Notes under the pieces: model-generated
Database searches by the model: none
What the model saw: only the letters and a program-made list of their open reading frames with translations
What the model was told of the DNA's origin: nothing
Shown here: one piece after another, positions 1-7,881 of the stretch
How positions within the stretch are numbered: position 1 is the first letter of the stretch
Layout: each line of letters begins with the position of its first letter
Position numbers and translations under genes: made by a program
NCBI GenBank assembly: GCA_041577935.1
Contig: JBFGIA010000053.1
Span: forward strand, 1-16,246
Direction: 5' to 3'
Length of the DNA: 16,246 nt
DNA from: CAMYLR01 sp041577935
Lineage (GTDB): Bacteria; Gemmatimonadota; Gemmatimonadetes; JACCXV01; JAHWKZ01

Positions 1-35
1 CGTTCGTCCTGAGCCAGGATCAAACTCTCCGTAGT
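1..35 (-). rRNA. rrs: 16S rRNA, 5' end only (partial)
   Basis: The minus strand reads the near-universal 16S 5' primer site (AGAGTTTGATCCTGGCTCAG) at positions 28 down to 9, followed by GACGAACG. The E. coli numbering of that site (start at nt 8) puts the mature 5' end near position 35. The rest of the gene lies outside the window to the left. It is preceded on the same strand by a promoter and leader (36-223), so the rRNA operon is transcribed leftwards out of the window. The exact mature end cannot be read from the sequence. Confidence 0.96.
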
Positions 36-194
36 AGAGAATTCGATTGTCCTGACAAGAATCGTCAGTACTGTACCTGCTTTGAAACCCCCAAAGCCGC
101 GCGAAGCAGTGCGCACGGCGGGGCCCATTCAGGCTGTCCAGGCTAAGCACGATTCGGTTTTCAGAGAGCAGAGTCCCGTTTCGAAGGGATCGTG
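36..194 (-). other. rRNA operon leader with hairpins
   Basis: Noncoding stretch between the rRNA promoter and the mature 16S end. Reading on the minus strand it holds a boxA-like element (157-170), then an 8-bp hairpin (GCCGTGCG/CGCGCGGC with one G-U pair, loop of 8) at 119-96, and a 5-bp hairpin (CTGAC/GTCAG) at 68-52 just before the 16S end. These fit a processed rRNA leader. No protein-coding gene is visible here. Confidence 0.6.
157..170 (-). promoter_or_regulatory. boxA-like rRNA antitermination element
   Basis: The minus strand reads TGCTCTCTGAAAAC, close to the boxA elements of rRNA leaders (E. coli TGCTCTTTAACA; Gram-positive leaders TGCTCTTTGAAAAC). BoxA in nascent RNA is bound by NusB/NusE (S10) to protect rRNA transcription from Rho. 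It lies about 20 nt after the predicted transcription start and over 100 nt before the 16S gene, as expected. Confidence 0.65.
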
Positions 195-223
195 AACATA
201 CGCTTCCCGGGGGGAAACGTCAA
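195..223 (-). promoter_or_regulatory. rRNA operon promoter (sigma70-type)
   Basis: On the minus strand, TTGACG (223-218) and TATGTT (200-195) are separated by exactly 17 bp. This is a strong housekeeping promoter placed between the enolase-superfamily gene and the 16S gene, with a predicted start near 188. The distance to the 16S end (about 150 nt) matches normal rRNA leaders. Confidence 0.75.
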
Positions 224-234
224 GTCGTGAAGTC

Positions 235-1257
235 TCAGAAACCGAGTCCCACAGGGGGTTTTGATGGCGCCAACGGGCTCTGCGGAAGGCCCGGCCGGGG
301 GTCGGGGGCGTTGTACTCACCGGGCGCGACGTCGTTCGGGGCGTCGTGGTAAAAGAGGCTCGCCAAAGCCTGGATCTGCGGGCGGCCCGGGCCGAGCTCG
401 AACTGGCCGCCGCCGTACAGCACGACACCTCGATCGAGGCACGCGTCGACCGCCTCGAAGAGTCGTTCGACCGAGCCGAACCGCGACGGCTTGATGTTGA
501 CGTACCGAGGTTCAAAACCCAGCGCGTCGATGTCGGCCAGCGAGTGGATCGGCGCGTCCCACGAGAGCCGGTCCTCAAAGCCTCGCAGGGCGGCGATCGT
601 CTCGTCGGTACAGGCGGCGTCCTCGAGGATCGCATCGGGAAATGCCTCAGCCGCGCGCTTGTAGAGCACCGGATCGGGTTCGGTGTCGACGACGGTGCCT
701 TTGTAGTACGCCTTGAAGTCGAGTGCCCGCACACGCCCGGTGGCAGCCACCGCCGCTATTTGTGTGTCATCCCAATCGGAGCTCGGATCGAGCTTGAACT
801 CGAGCTCGGGGTAGATCTCCAACCACGACGCGATGTCGAGCCGCGTCGAGACGACGAACCGCACCGGTCGGTACTCACGGCCCAGGACGGCACCGAGATT
901 GGTGCCCGATTGGCGCAGCGCGAGATCGAGCGCCGCGCTTTCGAACGCCCAGCGCCGGTAGTCGTGCGAGCCATGCTGGACGGGCTCGGTCGGGAACAAG
1001 ACGTGCCCGCCCATATGTCGCGAGAAGCTGTCGATCGTCCAGCGGCCACTGAGTGGGAGGTCGGCCGGCATCGTCTCTTGGTCCTCGGGCTCATACGTAA
1101 TGTCTTCGCCCTGGCCGCGCTCACCGCCACCACCGAGGCAGACGGTGTGCGTGATCCGCTTGAAGCCGCTCGAGACCTCCAGCTCACGCCGCTCGCATGT
1201 GTAGCCATCCACCTCCAGCTCGAGATGCCGGAGTCGATCGTACGATGCGGAGCCCAC
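235..1257 (-). CDS. Enolase-superfamily protein (mandelate racemase/muconate lactonizing-like)
   Basis: A 340-aa protein with a GTG start one base after the tyrS stop (TAG-C-GTG), so it is probably translated from the tyrS mRNA. The N-terminal ~110 residues look like the capping domain. The barrel then carries landmarks in the superfamily order: Lys155 (EFKLD), metal ligand Asp180 (LDFKAYYKG), Glu212 (ILEDA), Asp234 (WDAPI), Lys256 (NIKPS), and a Gly-rich segment YGGGQFELG at 281-289. Members abstract a proton alpha to a carboxylate and form a Mg-stabilised enolate, catalysing epimerisation, cycloisomerisation or dehydration. Dipeptide epimerase and o-succinylbenzoate synthase are possible, but the substrate cannot be read from sequence. 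No menaquinone or peptide genes are adjacent to settle it. The superfamily assignment is solid; the reaction is open. Confidence 0.85.
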   Translation of the reverse strand: MGSASYDRLRHLELEVDGYTCERRELEVSSGFKRITHTVCLGGGGERGQGEDITYEPEDQETMPADLPLSGRWTIDSFSRHMGGHVLFPTEPVQHGSHDYRRWAFESAALDLALRQSGTNLGAVLGREYRPVRFVVSTRLDIASWLEIYPELEFKLDPSSDWDDTQIAAVAATGRVRALDFKAYYKGTVVDTEPDPVLYKRAAEAFPDAILEDAACTDETIAALRGFEDRLSWDAPIHSLADIDALGFEPRYVNIKPSRFGSVERLFEAVDACLDRGVVLYGGGQFELGPGRPQIQALASLFYHDAPNDVAPGEYNAPDPRPGLPQSPLAPSKPPVGLGF

Positions 1258-1258
1258 G

Positions 1259-2488
1259 CTACCGCTCGAGCTTGAGACGGGCGAAGCGTCGCTTGCCGAC
1301 CTTCACCAGAACGATCGAGCCGGCGACCAGCCGGTGGGCCGGGTCATCGACGCGCTGATCATCGATCGATACACCGCCCTGTACCACGAGCCGCTGCCCC
1401 TCGGTTGTCGAGCTCGCCAGCCCAGCCTCCTTGAGCAGCCACGCGATCGGCGCGTCCTCGTCCGCCAACTGGACCGTGATCTCGGGCACTTCGTCGGGGG
1501 TCTCGCGGTGCACGAACAGACGATCGAAGTGTGCCTCCGCCGCTTCCGCTGCGTTGGCGTCGTGGTACGTCTCGACGATCGATCGCGCCAACCGGCGCTT
1601 GAGGTCACGCGGATTCGTACCCGCCGCCAACTGTTGCTCGACTTCGCGGACTTCATCGGGAGCCGCGCCCAGCCCGTAGCGGAAGTACTTGACGATCAGC
1701 TCGTCGGGAATCGACATCGTCTTGCCATACACCTCTTCCGGCGGCTCGGTCAGACCGATGTAGTTGTCGAGCGACTTCGACATCTTCTGCACGCCATCGG
1801 TTCCCTCGAGCATCGGCAGCGTCAAGATGACTTGCGGCTCGACGCCGAACTCGCGCTGAATGTCGCGCGCCACCAGCAGATTGAACTTTTGATCGGTGCC
1901 GCCCAACTCGACGTCGGCCTTGAGCGCCACAGAGTCGTATCCCTGGGCAAGCGGGTACAAAAACTCATGGATCGAGATCGGCGTCTCAGCGGTGAAGCGC
2001 GTTCGGAAGTCGTCGCGCTCGAGCATCCGCGCCACGGTGTACTTGGCGGCCAGCTTGAGCACGTCCTCGAAGGTGAACTCGTCCAGCCATTCCGAGTTGT
2101 AGCGGATCGTCGTCCGATCCGGGTCGAGCACTCGAAACACCTGATCCCGGAATGTCTCGGCGTTGGCGTCGACCTCTTCGCGTGACAGCGGCGGCCGGGT
2201 CGCCGATCGCCCCGAGGGGTCACCGATCAGCGCGGTGAAGCTGCCGATCAAGAATGTGACGTCGTGTCCCAGCTCCTGAAAGTCGCGCAGCTTCCGCAGC
2301 GTCGGCGTGTGACCGAGATGCAGATCGGGGCGCGTGGGATCGTAGCCGCACTTGACGACCAGTGGCCGACTCGATTCGAGCGAGCGCTCGAGCTTGGCGA
2401 CCAACTCGTCCTCGGGCAAAATCTCTTCGGCGTCGCGGCGGATCTTCGCCAGTTGCTCGTCAACGGGGGGGAATGTTTGCGCGACCAT
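1259..2488 (-). CDS. tyrS: Tyrosyl-tRNA synthetase
   Basis: Charges tRNA-Tyr with tyrosine in the cytoplasm. From the ATG at 2488 the protein is 409 aa, usual for the bacterial enzyme. Class I signatures are present: HLGH at residues 57-60 (HIGH motif) and KMSKS at 235-239. The N-terminal KCGYDPTRPDLHLGH context and LIGDPSGRS at 88-95 are typical of the TyrZ-like bacterial branch. The last ~65 residues form an S4 RNA-binding domain (WLLKEAGL, GGVSIDDQRV). The frame stays open upstream to 2539, but the extra 17 residues are not family-like and the ATG fits better. The enolase-superfamily gene follows after one base and the Omp85 gene is divergent. No convincing own promoter or T-box leader was found upstream. 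Confidence 0.96.
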   Translation of the reverse strand: MVAQTFPPVDEQLAKIRRDAEEILPEDELVAKLERSLESSRPLVVKCGYDPTRPDLHLGHTPTLRKLRDFQELGHDVTFLIGSFTALIGDPSGRSATRPPLSREEVDANAETFRDQVFRVLDPDRTTIRYNSEWLDEFTFEDVLKLAAKYTVARMLERDDFRTRFTAETPISIHEFLYPLAQGYDSVALKADVELGGTDQKFNLLVARDIQREFGVEPQVILTLPMLEGTDGVQKMSKSLDNYIGLTEPPEEVYGKTMSIPDELIVKYFRYGLGAAPDEVREVEQQLAAGTNPRDLKRRLARSIVETYHDANAAEAAEAHFDRLFVHRETPDEVPEITVQLADEDAPIAWLLKEAGLASSTTEGQRLVVQGGVSIDDQRVDDPAHRLVAGSIVLVKVGKRRFARLKLER

Positions 2489-2543
2489 GACACTCAAAGT
2501 ACCGACCGTGTCCAGCCTGGGAAAGCGACCCCTGGTCAAGTAC

Positions 2544-2572
2544 TAGACAGGGCGTACAAAACGGATTAGCAT
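2544..2572 (+). promoter_or_regulatory. Predicted promoter for the Omp85/lipoprotein pair
   Basis: TAGACA (2544-2549) and TAGCAT (2567-2572) lie 17 bp apart in the tyrS/Omp85 divergent gap. The predicted start near 2579 gives a leader of about 33 nt to the TTG start at 2612. Match to the consensus is moderate. Confidence 0.45.
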
Positions 2573-2611
2573 TCCGCGATTCGGATTCGCTCATCTTCGG
2601 CGGGGGTCCAC

Positions 2612-3898
2612 TTGAAAAAGCTCGCCACAGTTTTCGCTATCATCGCAATCCTGGCTGGCGGTGTCACTCCGGTGGTGGCGCAGGAACAACTGCCGGCCGG
2701 AGTCCTACCCGACGACGATCCTCAGCGCCCGAAGCCACCTGACGGGTTCAAGGTCGATCGCAAGAAAAAGGGCGGTCTCCTGTACGCGGCCGGGGAATGG
2801 GTCGATGAGCGTTGCGGGAACCTTGCCGCCGGGCCCCAAGGTCTTGGTACGTGCTTCCCCCGTCATTACGAGCCGACCGCGAACTTCAACGGCCGGGCTT
2901 CGTTATCGCTGGGCCTCAACATCCACAATGATCGCCTGCGCACGCGCGGGCCTCAATTCGGCATCACCAGCAGTGCTTCGATTCGAAAGTATCAGCGATA
3001 CACCGCGTACTTTGGCTGGAACAACCCCGTCAACCACCCGTATGCCCGACTGACCGGGTTCTACGACATCCAGACGCAGGAGCAGTTCTGGGGTCTCGGT
3101 CCCTTTAGCAACGAAGGCGACCGGACGACATACGGCTGGGAGAGATATGGCGCGGAGGCCAAGGTCGGAGTCCCGGCGACGGGACGGATCCACGGTCACG
3201 GCGGCGTGCGATACGAAGAGTCAATCATCTACGCCGGTCGCAACAGCGCGGACCCGTCGATCGGCGAGGAATTCGATTTCGACGAAGTGCCCGGACTCGG
3301 TGTCGAGCGACAGGAGTACATCGTCCCCAACGCCCACGTCGTGGTCGACTTGACACGAAACCCGGGCGGTCGTCCGACACTCGGCGCGCGAGTCAAGGGG
3401 TGGTGGGAGATGTACACCACGAGAAACGATCTGTCGTTCGAGTGGACGACGATCGGCGGCGAAGCCTCGGTCCACCTGGGAACGGAATTTCACACCCTGT
3501 CTTTCCTCGTGGGCGCTGAGGAAGCTGACCCGAAGGACAGCGACGGCGAGGTTCTGTTCGCCTATCAGCCGTCGATCGGTGGGAGTCGCACGCTGAGGGG
3601 TTTCTCCTCGCATCGGTTCCGCGACCGCGCAGCCGGGTGGGGAGCGGTCGCCTACCGCTTCGCGCTTTGGCGTGCTCGTACCGACGATCCACATGCACCG
3701 GCCGCGGCGATCGAAACACAAATCTTCTACGACATCGGTGGCGTTGGCGACGACTTCAATGATGTCGATTTCACCGATCATGAATCGTACGGCATCGAGT
3801 TCCGCGGCTATGGCGTAGGCGGACACCTGTTCGGCCTCGGCATCGCCCACGGTGACGAAGGACTGAGTCTCAACATCGCTGTCGAGGACGTGTTCTGA
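2612..3898 (+). CDS. Omp85-like outer-membrane beta-barrel protein (BamA/TamA barrel type, no POTRA)
   Basis: A 428-aa secreted protein. It starts at TTG with a GGGGGT stretch a few bases upstream, and its first residues form a clean signal peptide (MKK, hydrophobic core, cleavage near VVA-Q at 23/24). Residues ~90-428 show alternating strands typical of an outer-membrane barrel. The segment FWGLGPFSNEGD (159-170) and especially LRGFSSHRFRD (328-338) resemble the Omp85 lid-loop (RGF/RGY) motif at the right distance from the C-terminus, and the protein ends in an aromatic residue (EDVF). The N-terminal ~60 residues are too short for POTRA domains, so a BamA role in general barrel assembly is unlikely. 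Cys68 and Cys81 may form a disulfide. Its stop overlaps the next start (TGATG), so the two products are probably made together. Confidence 0.75.
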   Translation: MKKLATVFAIIAILAGGVTPVVAQEQLPAGVLPDDDPQRPKPPDGFKVDRKKKGGLLYAAGEWVDERCGNLAAGPQGLGTCFPRHYEPTANFNGRASLSLGLNIHNDRLRTRGPQFGITSSASIRKYQRYTAYFGWNNPVNHPYARLTGFYDIQTQEQFWGLGPFSNEGDRTTYGWERYGAEAKVGVPATGRIHGHGGVRYEESIIYAGRNSADPSIGEEFDFDEVPGLGVERQEYIVPNAHVVVDLTRNPGGRPTLGARVKGWWEMYTTRNDLSFEWTTIGGEASVHLGTEFHTLSFLVGAEEADPKDSDGEVLFAYQPSIGGSRTLRGFSSHRFRDRAAGWGAVAYRFALWRARTDDPHAPAAAIETQIFYDIGGVGDDFNDVDFTDHESYGIEFRGYGVGGHLFGLGIAHGDEGLSLNIAVEDVF

Positions 3899-5607
3899 TG
3901 CGAGCAAACTGGACAACCGCGAGCCCGATTAGGGCGTTGACTCTGGGTGTTGCGCTGACGCTCACCGCATGCGGCGGAGGCAAGACGGTCTACCCCTGGC
4001 AGTACGAGGCGAGACCGTTCGCCGACACGTTGGCGATCGTCGAGCCAGAAGAACAGAAGATCCCGCTCTTCTACGAGGTGGTGCATAGCAGCCTCTTTGG
4101 TGGTGGGTCAAGTAGCGGTGATGCGTGGAACGCGGATCCGTTTGACGGCGTCGTCAACTCGACATGGTTTACCCACCGGAACAGCGTTTCACAGCTGACT
4201 CCGGACGAAATTCGGCGTGGACCCCAGCGGCTGGAGGGCCCGACGGGCGCGCTGACGGTGACTTCGATCAAGGACGAGGGCGTTACACCGGGATTCAACG
4301 CCAAGGACGCCGCCGGCGTGCGTTGGATCATCAAGTTCGACCCGCCGGACATGCCCGAGCTGGCCAGCGGCGCCGAGGTGGTGGCCACCAACCTGGTGTG
4401 GGCCGCCGGCTATAACACTCCCGAGAACTACGTCCTCTTGCTCAACCCAGACAATCTCGCTTTGGATGACGACCTGGAGATGGTCCTCGTCGACGAGCTG
4501 AGTTACCCGGTCGTGTACTCCGTCACCGGCGACGGCGACCGGCGGCTGACCAAAGAAATGTTCATGGACCATGTCCTCAGCCGCTACCCGAGACGATCCG
4601 ATGGCACGATTCGGGCTTTGGCGAGCCGTTTTCTGGACGGGATCCCGCTCGGGCCGTTCAGCTACTCCGGCGTACGCTTTGACGACCCCAACGACGTGAT
4701 TCCCCACGAGCATCGCCGTGAGCTTCGCGGGCTCTACTCGGTGGCCGCCTGGCTCAACCACACCGACGTCAAGAGTGGGAACTCGCTTGACATGTTCATC
4801 CCGGCGGCCCGACAACCTGCGGGCGGCGCACGGATCGGGTACGTCAAGCACCATCTGATCGATTTCGGATCGACACTTGGTTCGGCGGCCTTTGACCGTC
4901 ACATCGTCCGCGACGGTGTCGAGCACCTGCTCGACGTCAACATGATGAAACGCCGCCTGCTCTCATTCGGGTTGTACCGTGCGTATTGGCAGAAGAACCC
5001 CACCCCAGAAACCCCGGCCGCCCTCGGATACTACTCGCTCGACAACTACAACCCAGGGGACTGGCGGCCAAACCTGCCAAACGCGGCGTTCGACAGCGCG
5101 ACCCCAGCCGATGCCTACTGGGGCGCGAAAATCGTGATGTCGTTTACGGACCAACAGCTCGCCGGGGCGGTCGACGCGGCTCAGTATTCGGATCCGGCAA
5201 ACGCTCGTCAGCTGCTCGAGACATTGCGTCAGCGGCGAGACGCGACCGGACGATACTGGTTCGCCCAGGTCTCGCCGCTCGAGAACGTGGCCATCGAGGA
5301 CGGAGTGTTGACGTTCGATGACAACTGGATCGAGCACTTTGGTGGCACCAGCGAATACCGTTGGGAGTTCGATTGGGACGCTCCCGATCCCGACCTTGAG
5401 GGCGAGGGCACCGTGACCCGCCGGCGGATCACGCTTCCCGTTCCGAGCGGTGATGTCGAGCGCCGTGGCCAACCCAAAGACGATCTCGCGGTCCTAAGAG
5501 TATGGAGCCAGAGCCCACTCGGCGGCTGGACATCCCGTCCTGCGACGTTGTGGCTGGGATGGAATCAGGGGCTGCGGGAGTGGCGCATCGTCGGTCTTCG
5601 ACACTGA
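3898..5607 (+). CDS. Lipoprotein with a kinase-like fold (HipA/CotH/protein-kinase-like landmarks)
   Basis: A 569-aa predicted lipoprotein: hydrophobic signal, lipobox LTAC with acylated Cys25, then Gly-rich. I do not recognise a named family, but kinase-fold landmarks appear in the right order. Lys146 (WIIKFDPP) could be the ATP-contacting Lys. Glu160, in a helix followed by AAGYNTPENYV, could be its salt-bridge partner. H288-T-D290-V-K292-S-G-N295 matches the HxDxKxxN catalytic loop. ID322FG324S matches the metal-binding DFG. The layout recalls HipA, CotH and eukaryote-like kinases. Residues ~350-569 have no recognised motif. The signal predicts a location outside the cytoplasm, where ATP is scarce, so it might use another nucleotide, act before export, or bind without phosphorylating. 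It overlaps the Omp85-like gene by one base, implying a joint function. The fold is inferred from motifs; enzymatic activity is unproven. Confidence 0.7.
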   Translation: MRANWTTASPIRALTLGVALTLTACGGGKTVYPWQYEARPFADTLAIVEPEEQKIPLFYEVVHSSLFGGGSSSGDAWNADPFDGVVNSTWFTHRNSVSQLTPDEIRRGPQRLEGPTGALTVTSIKDEGVTPGFNAKDAAGVRWIIKFDPPDMPELASGAEVVATNLVWAAGYNTPENYVLLLNPDNLALDDDLEMVLVDELSYPVVYSVTGDGDRRLTKEMFMDHVLSRYPRRSDGTIRALASRFLDGIPLGPFSYSGVRFDDPNDVIPHEHRRELRGLYSVAAWLNHTDVKSGNSLDMFIPAARQPAGGARIGYVKHHLIDFGSTLGSAAFDRHIVRDGVEHLLDVNMMKRRLLSFGLYRAYWQKNPTPETPAALGYYSLDNYNPGDWRPNLPNAAFDSATPADAYWGAKIVMSFTDQQLAGAVDAAQYSDPANARQLLETLRQRRDATGRYWFAQVSPLENVAIEDGVLTFDDNWIEHFGGTSEYRWEFDWDAPDPDLEGEGTVTRRRITLPVPSGDVERRGQPKDDLAVLRVWSQSPLGGWTSRPATLWLGWNQGLREWRIVGLRH

Positions 5608-5624
5608 GCGCTTAAGAGACCGAC
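5590..5624 (+). terminator. Hairpin around the lipoprotein stop codon
   Basis: GTCGGTCT (5590-5597) pairs perfectly with AGACCGAC (5617-5624), enclosing the stop codon. A smaller hairpin, CGGGT-CAAG-ACCCG, follows at 5632-5645. There is no U-run, so this could be a non-canonical terminator or an mRNA 3' stabiliser ahead of the PBP gene. It is offered only as a candidate. Confidence 0.3.
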
Positions 5625-5682
5625 TCCACCTCGGGTCAAGACCCGCCCGGCACCAACAATCGAAGTAAATTAGCGCCTCGAA

Positions 5683-7881
5683 ATGACGCCTCGAGCTCAA
5701 CTCGGTCGTTTGTCGCGGAGCGCTAACGTCGTTACGCTGGTGGCGCTCTTGTTCGCTTGTCTCGGGATCGGCGCTTTCCTCGGCGTCTACCAGCGCGTGC
5801 GAGAAAACCTGCCGTCGATCGCACGCCTTGAGAACTGGCAACCCAGCTTGATCACCAAAGTCTACTCGCGGGACGGTGAAGTGATCGCCGAGTTCGCGAG
5901 CGAGCGCCGCGAAGTGATCCCGCTGGAGCGAGTTCCACAGCACTTCATCCAGGCTATCCTGGCGACCGAGGACCGAGCTTTCTACAACCACGATGGGATC
6001 AACCCGCGGCGCGTCTTGAGCGCTGCGTGGAACAACCTGATCACCGGGCAACCAACGGGTCAGGGTGCGTCGACGATCACCATGCAGCTCTCGCGCAACT
6101 TGTTTCTCACACCCGAGAAGCGGTTCGTGCGGAAGTTCAAGGAGATGGTCCTGGCGCAAGAGATCGAGCACCGCTACAGCAAGAAGCGAATCTTGGAGAT
6201 GTACATCAACCAGGTGTATTTCGGCAGCGGTGCCTACGGCATCGAATCAGCGGCGCAACTGTACTTCAACAAGCCAGCGACCCAACTGACCTTGCCCGAA
6301 GCGGCACTATTGGCCGGAATCGTCCAAGCCCCGTCGCGGCAGAGCCCACGCGTCAGCATGGATGCGGCTGCGGCACGGCGCTCGATCGTGCTCAATAACT
6401 TGGTCGCAGTCGGTGCGGTCGATGGCGACGCCGCAAAAGCAGCCAAGCAACAACCGATTGAGCTAGCTCCGGGACGCCCGAGGGCTGGCCCGCGGTCGTA
6501 TTTCGCCGAGCACGTTCGTCGCCAACTCGAAGAGATGCTGGGCACCGACGAGGTGTGGAGCGGCGGCTACCGCGTGTACACGACGCTCGACAGCCGACTG
6601 CAGGCCGAAGCCGAGGCCGCGGTCGAGGCCCAGATGATCAACATCGAGCAATCGCTCGGTCGGTCGAAGGTGCGGCGCGCCGACTGGCGGGCCGAGCACG
6701 CCGACGAGCTAGCGGCTGACGAAGACGCGGTCGAACTGACAACCGTCAACGATACTCTTCAGACCGCTACGCCCTATCTGCAGGGGGCGTTCGTCGCCAT
6801 GGACCTCGACACCGGAGGAATCGTGGCGATGGTCGGTGGCCGATCGTTCGAGGAATCGAAGTTCAACCGCATCACCCAGGCTCAGCGCCAACCGGGATCA
6901 GTCTTCAAGCCGTTCGTCTACACCGCCGCCGTCCGCAACGGCTACCCCGCCAGCTACGTGGTCGATGACGACACGCTCTCAATGGAGACCGGGGACGGGG
7001 AGACTTGGACACCGGGCAACTTCGATGGACGGTTTCGCGGACCCGTTACGCTGCGCCGAGCGCTGACCAGCTCGATCAACGTGCCCACCATTCGTTTGCT
7101 GCTCGACGTCGGCGCGCAGGCGGTCATCGACTATGCGCGTGATGCCGGAATCAGCACTCCCTTGCCACCCTATCCGTCTCTGGCCCTCGGTGCGGCCGAG
7201 CTGATCCCGGTCGAGGTGCTTCGCGCGTACACGATCTTCCCCACCGGTGGTGTGCGGATCACGCCGATCTCGATCACCCGCATCGAAGACCGAAATGGCG
7301 CAGTAGTACGCACGTTTGAGTCGCCGACGACACGCGTTCTGACGCCCCAAGAGACGTTCATCGTCACCTCGATCCTGACCGACGTCGTCGATCGAGGAAC
7401 AGGTCAGTGGGGAGTCCGGGGTCATGGCTTTCAGTGGCCGGCGGGGGGCAAGACGGGCACGACCAATGACTTTACCGACGCCTGGTTCGTCGGTTTCACA
7501 CCCGAATTTGTCGGGCTCGCGTGGGTTGGGTTCGACGTCAAACAGACGATCCGCCACAACGGCACCGGTGGCGTGCTGGCGGCGCCTATCTGGACCAGCG
7601 TAATGAAAACCGCCCATGAAGGGCTGGAGATCCCCGAAGTCGGGTTTCCCAAACCGCTGGGGCTGGAACGCGAATGGGTGACACTGGCGACAGGCATGCG
7701 GGCGGCCGACTTCTGTGGGATGCCGGCCTACGAGGAGATCTTTCTACCGGGGACGGTCCCCGAGCATTTCTGCCATTCGCCGGACGAAGGCTTCGACCCC
7801 GAGCTGATCGAGGTCGAGGAGGGTGAAGCACCGGTCACACAAGAGGACGAGCGTCCCGTCGACGAGGACTTTCTGTTTTAG
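5683..7881 (+). CDS. mrcA: Penicillin-binding protein 1A (class A: glycosyltransferase plus transpeptidase)
   Basis: A bifunctional peptidoglycan synthase of 732 aa anchored in the inner membrane by one helix (~15-36) and facing the periplasm. The GT51 glycosyltransferase domain spans ~55-225. It has catalytic Glu96 in ATEDRAFY, QGASTITMQLSRN (127-139), and KKRILEMYINQVYFG (167-181). The transpeptidase has the acyl-serine motif S406-VFK (QPGSVFKPF), S464-I-N466, and the K590-T-G motif (GGKTGTTND). The domain order and length match PBP1A/PonA-type enzymes that polymerise lipid II and cross-link stem peptides. The ATG at 5683 lacks a clear Shine-Dalgarno. The C-terminus is short and acidic. Its stop overlaps the stop of the convergent phosphorylase gene by four bases. 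The symbol mrcA/ponA is by family; strict orthology is not shown. Confidence 0.95.
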   Translation: MTPRAQLGRLSRSANVVTLVALLFACLGIGAFLGVYQRVRENLPSIARLENWQPSLITKVYSRDGEVIAEFASERREVIPLERVPQHFIQAILATEDRAFYNHDGINPRRVLSAAWNNLITGQPTGQGASTITMQLSRNLFLTPEKRFVRKFKEMVLAQEIEHRYSKKRILEMYINQVYFGSGAYGIESAAQLYFNKPATQLTLPEAALLAGIVQAPSRQSPRVSMDAAAARRSIVLNNLVAVGAVDGDAAKAAKQQPIELAPGRPRAGPRSYFAEHVRRQLEEMLGTDEVWSGGYRVYTTLDSRLQAEAEAAVEAQMINIEQSLGRSKVRRADWRAEHADELAADEDAVELTTVNDTLQTATPYLQGAFVAMDLDTGGIVAMVGGRSFEESKFNRITQAQRQPGSVFKPFVYTAAVRNGYPASYVVDDDTLSMETGDGETWTPGNFDGRFRGPVTLRRALTSSINVPTIRLLLDVGAQAVIDYARDAGISTPLPPYPSLALGAAELIPVEVLRAYTIFPTGGVRITPISITRIEDRNGAVVRTFESPTTRVLTPQETFIVTSILTDVVDRGTGQWGVRGHGFQWPAGGKTGTTNDFTDAWFVGFTPEFVGLAWVGFDVKQTIRHNGTGGVLAAPIWTSVMKTAHEGLEIPEVGFPKPLGLEREWVTLATGMRAADFCGMPAYEEIFLPGTVPEHFCHSPDEGFDPELIEVEEGEAPVTQEDERPVDEDFLF

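Noticed and set aside
346..1275. Long plus-strand frame (309 codons) opposite the enolase-superfamily gene
   Set aside because: It is antisense to a gene with clear catalytic motifs. Its composition is the Arg/Val/Leu-rich shadow expected in GC-rich DNA, with no recognisable domain.
1334..2185. Plus-strand frame of 283 codons opposite tyrS
   Set aside because: Antisense shadow of tyrS; no domain, no ribosome-binding site.
2489..2539. Upstream start adding 17 residues to tyrosyl-tRNA synthetase
   Set aside because: The extension is not family-like and lies in the divergent promoter region; the ATG at 2488 gives a normal length.
4189..4926. Minus-strand frame of 245 codons inside the lipoprotein gene
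   Set aside because: The plus-strand protein has signal peptide, lipobox and kinase motifs; the antisense frame has none of these.
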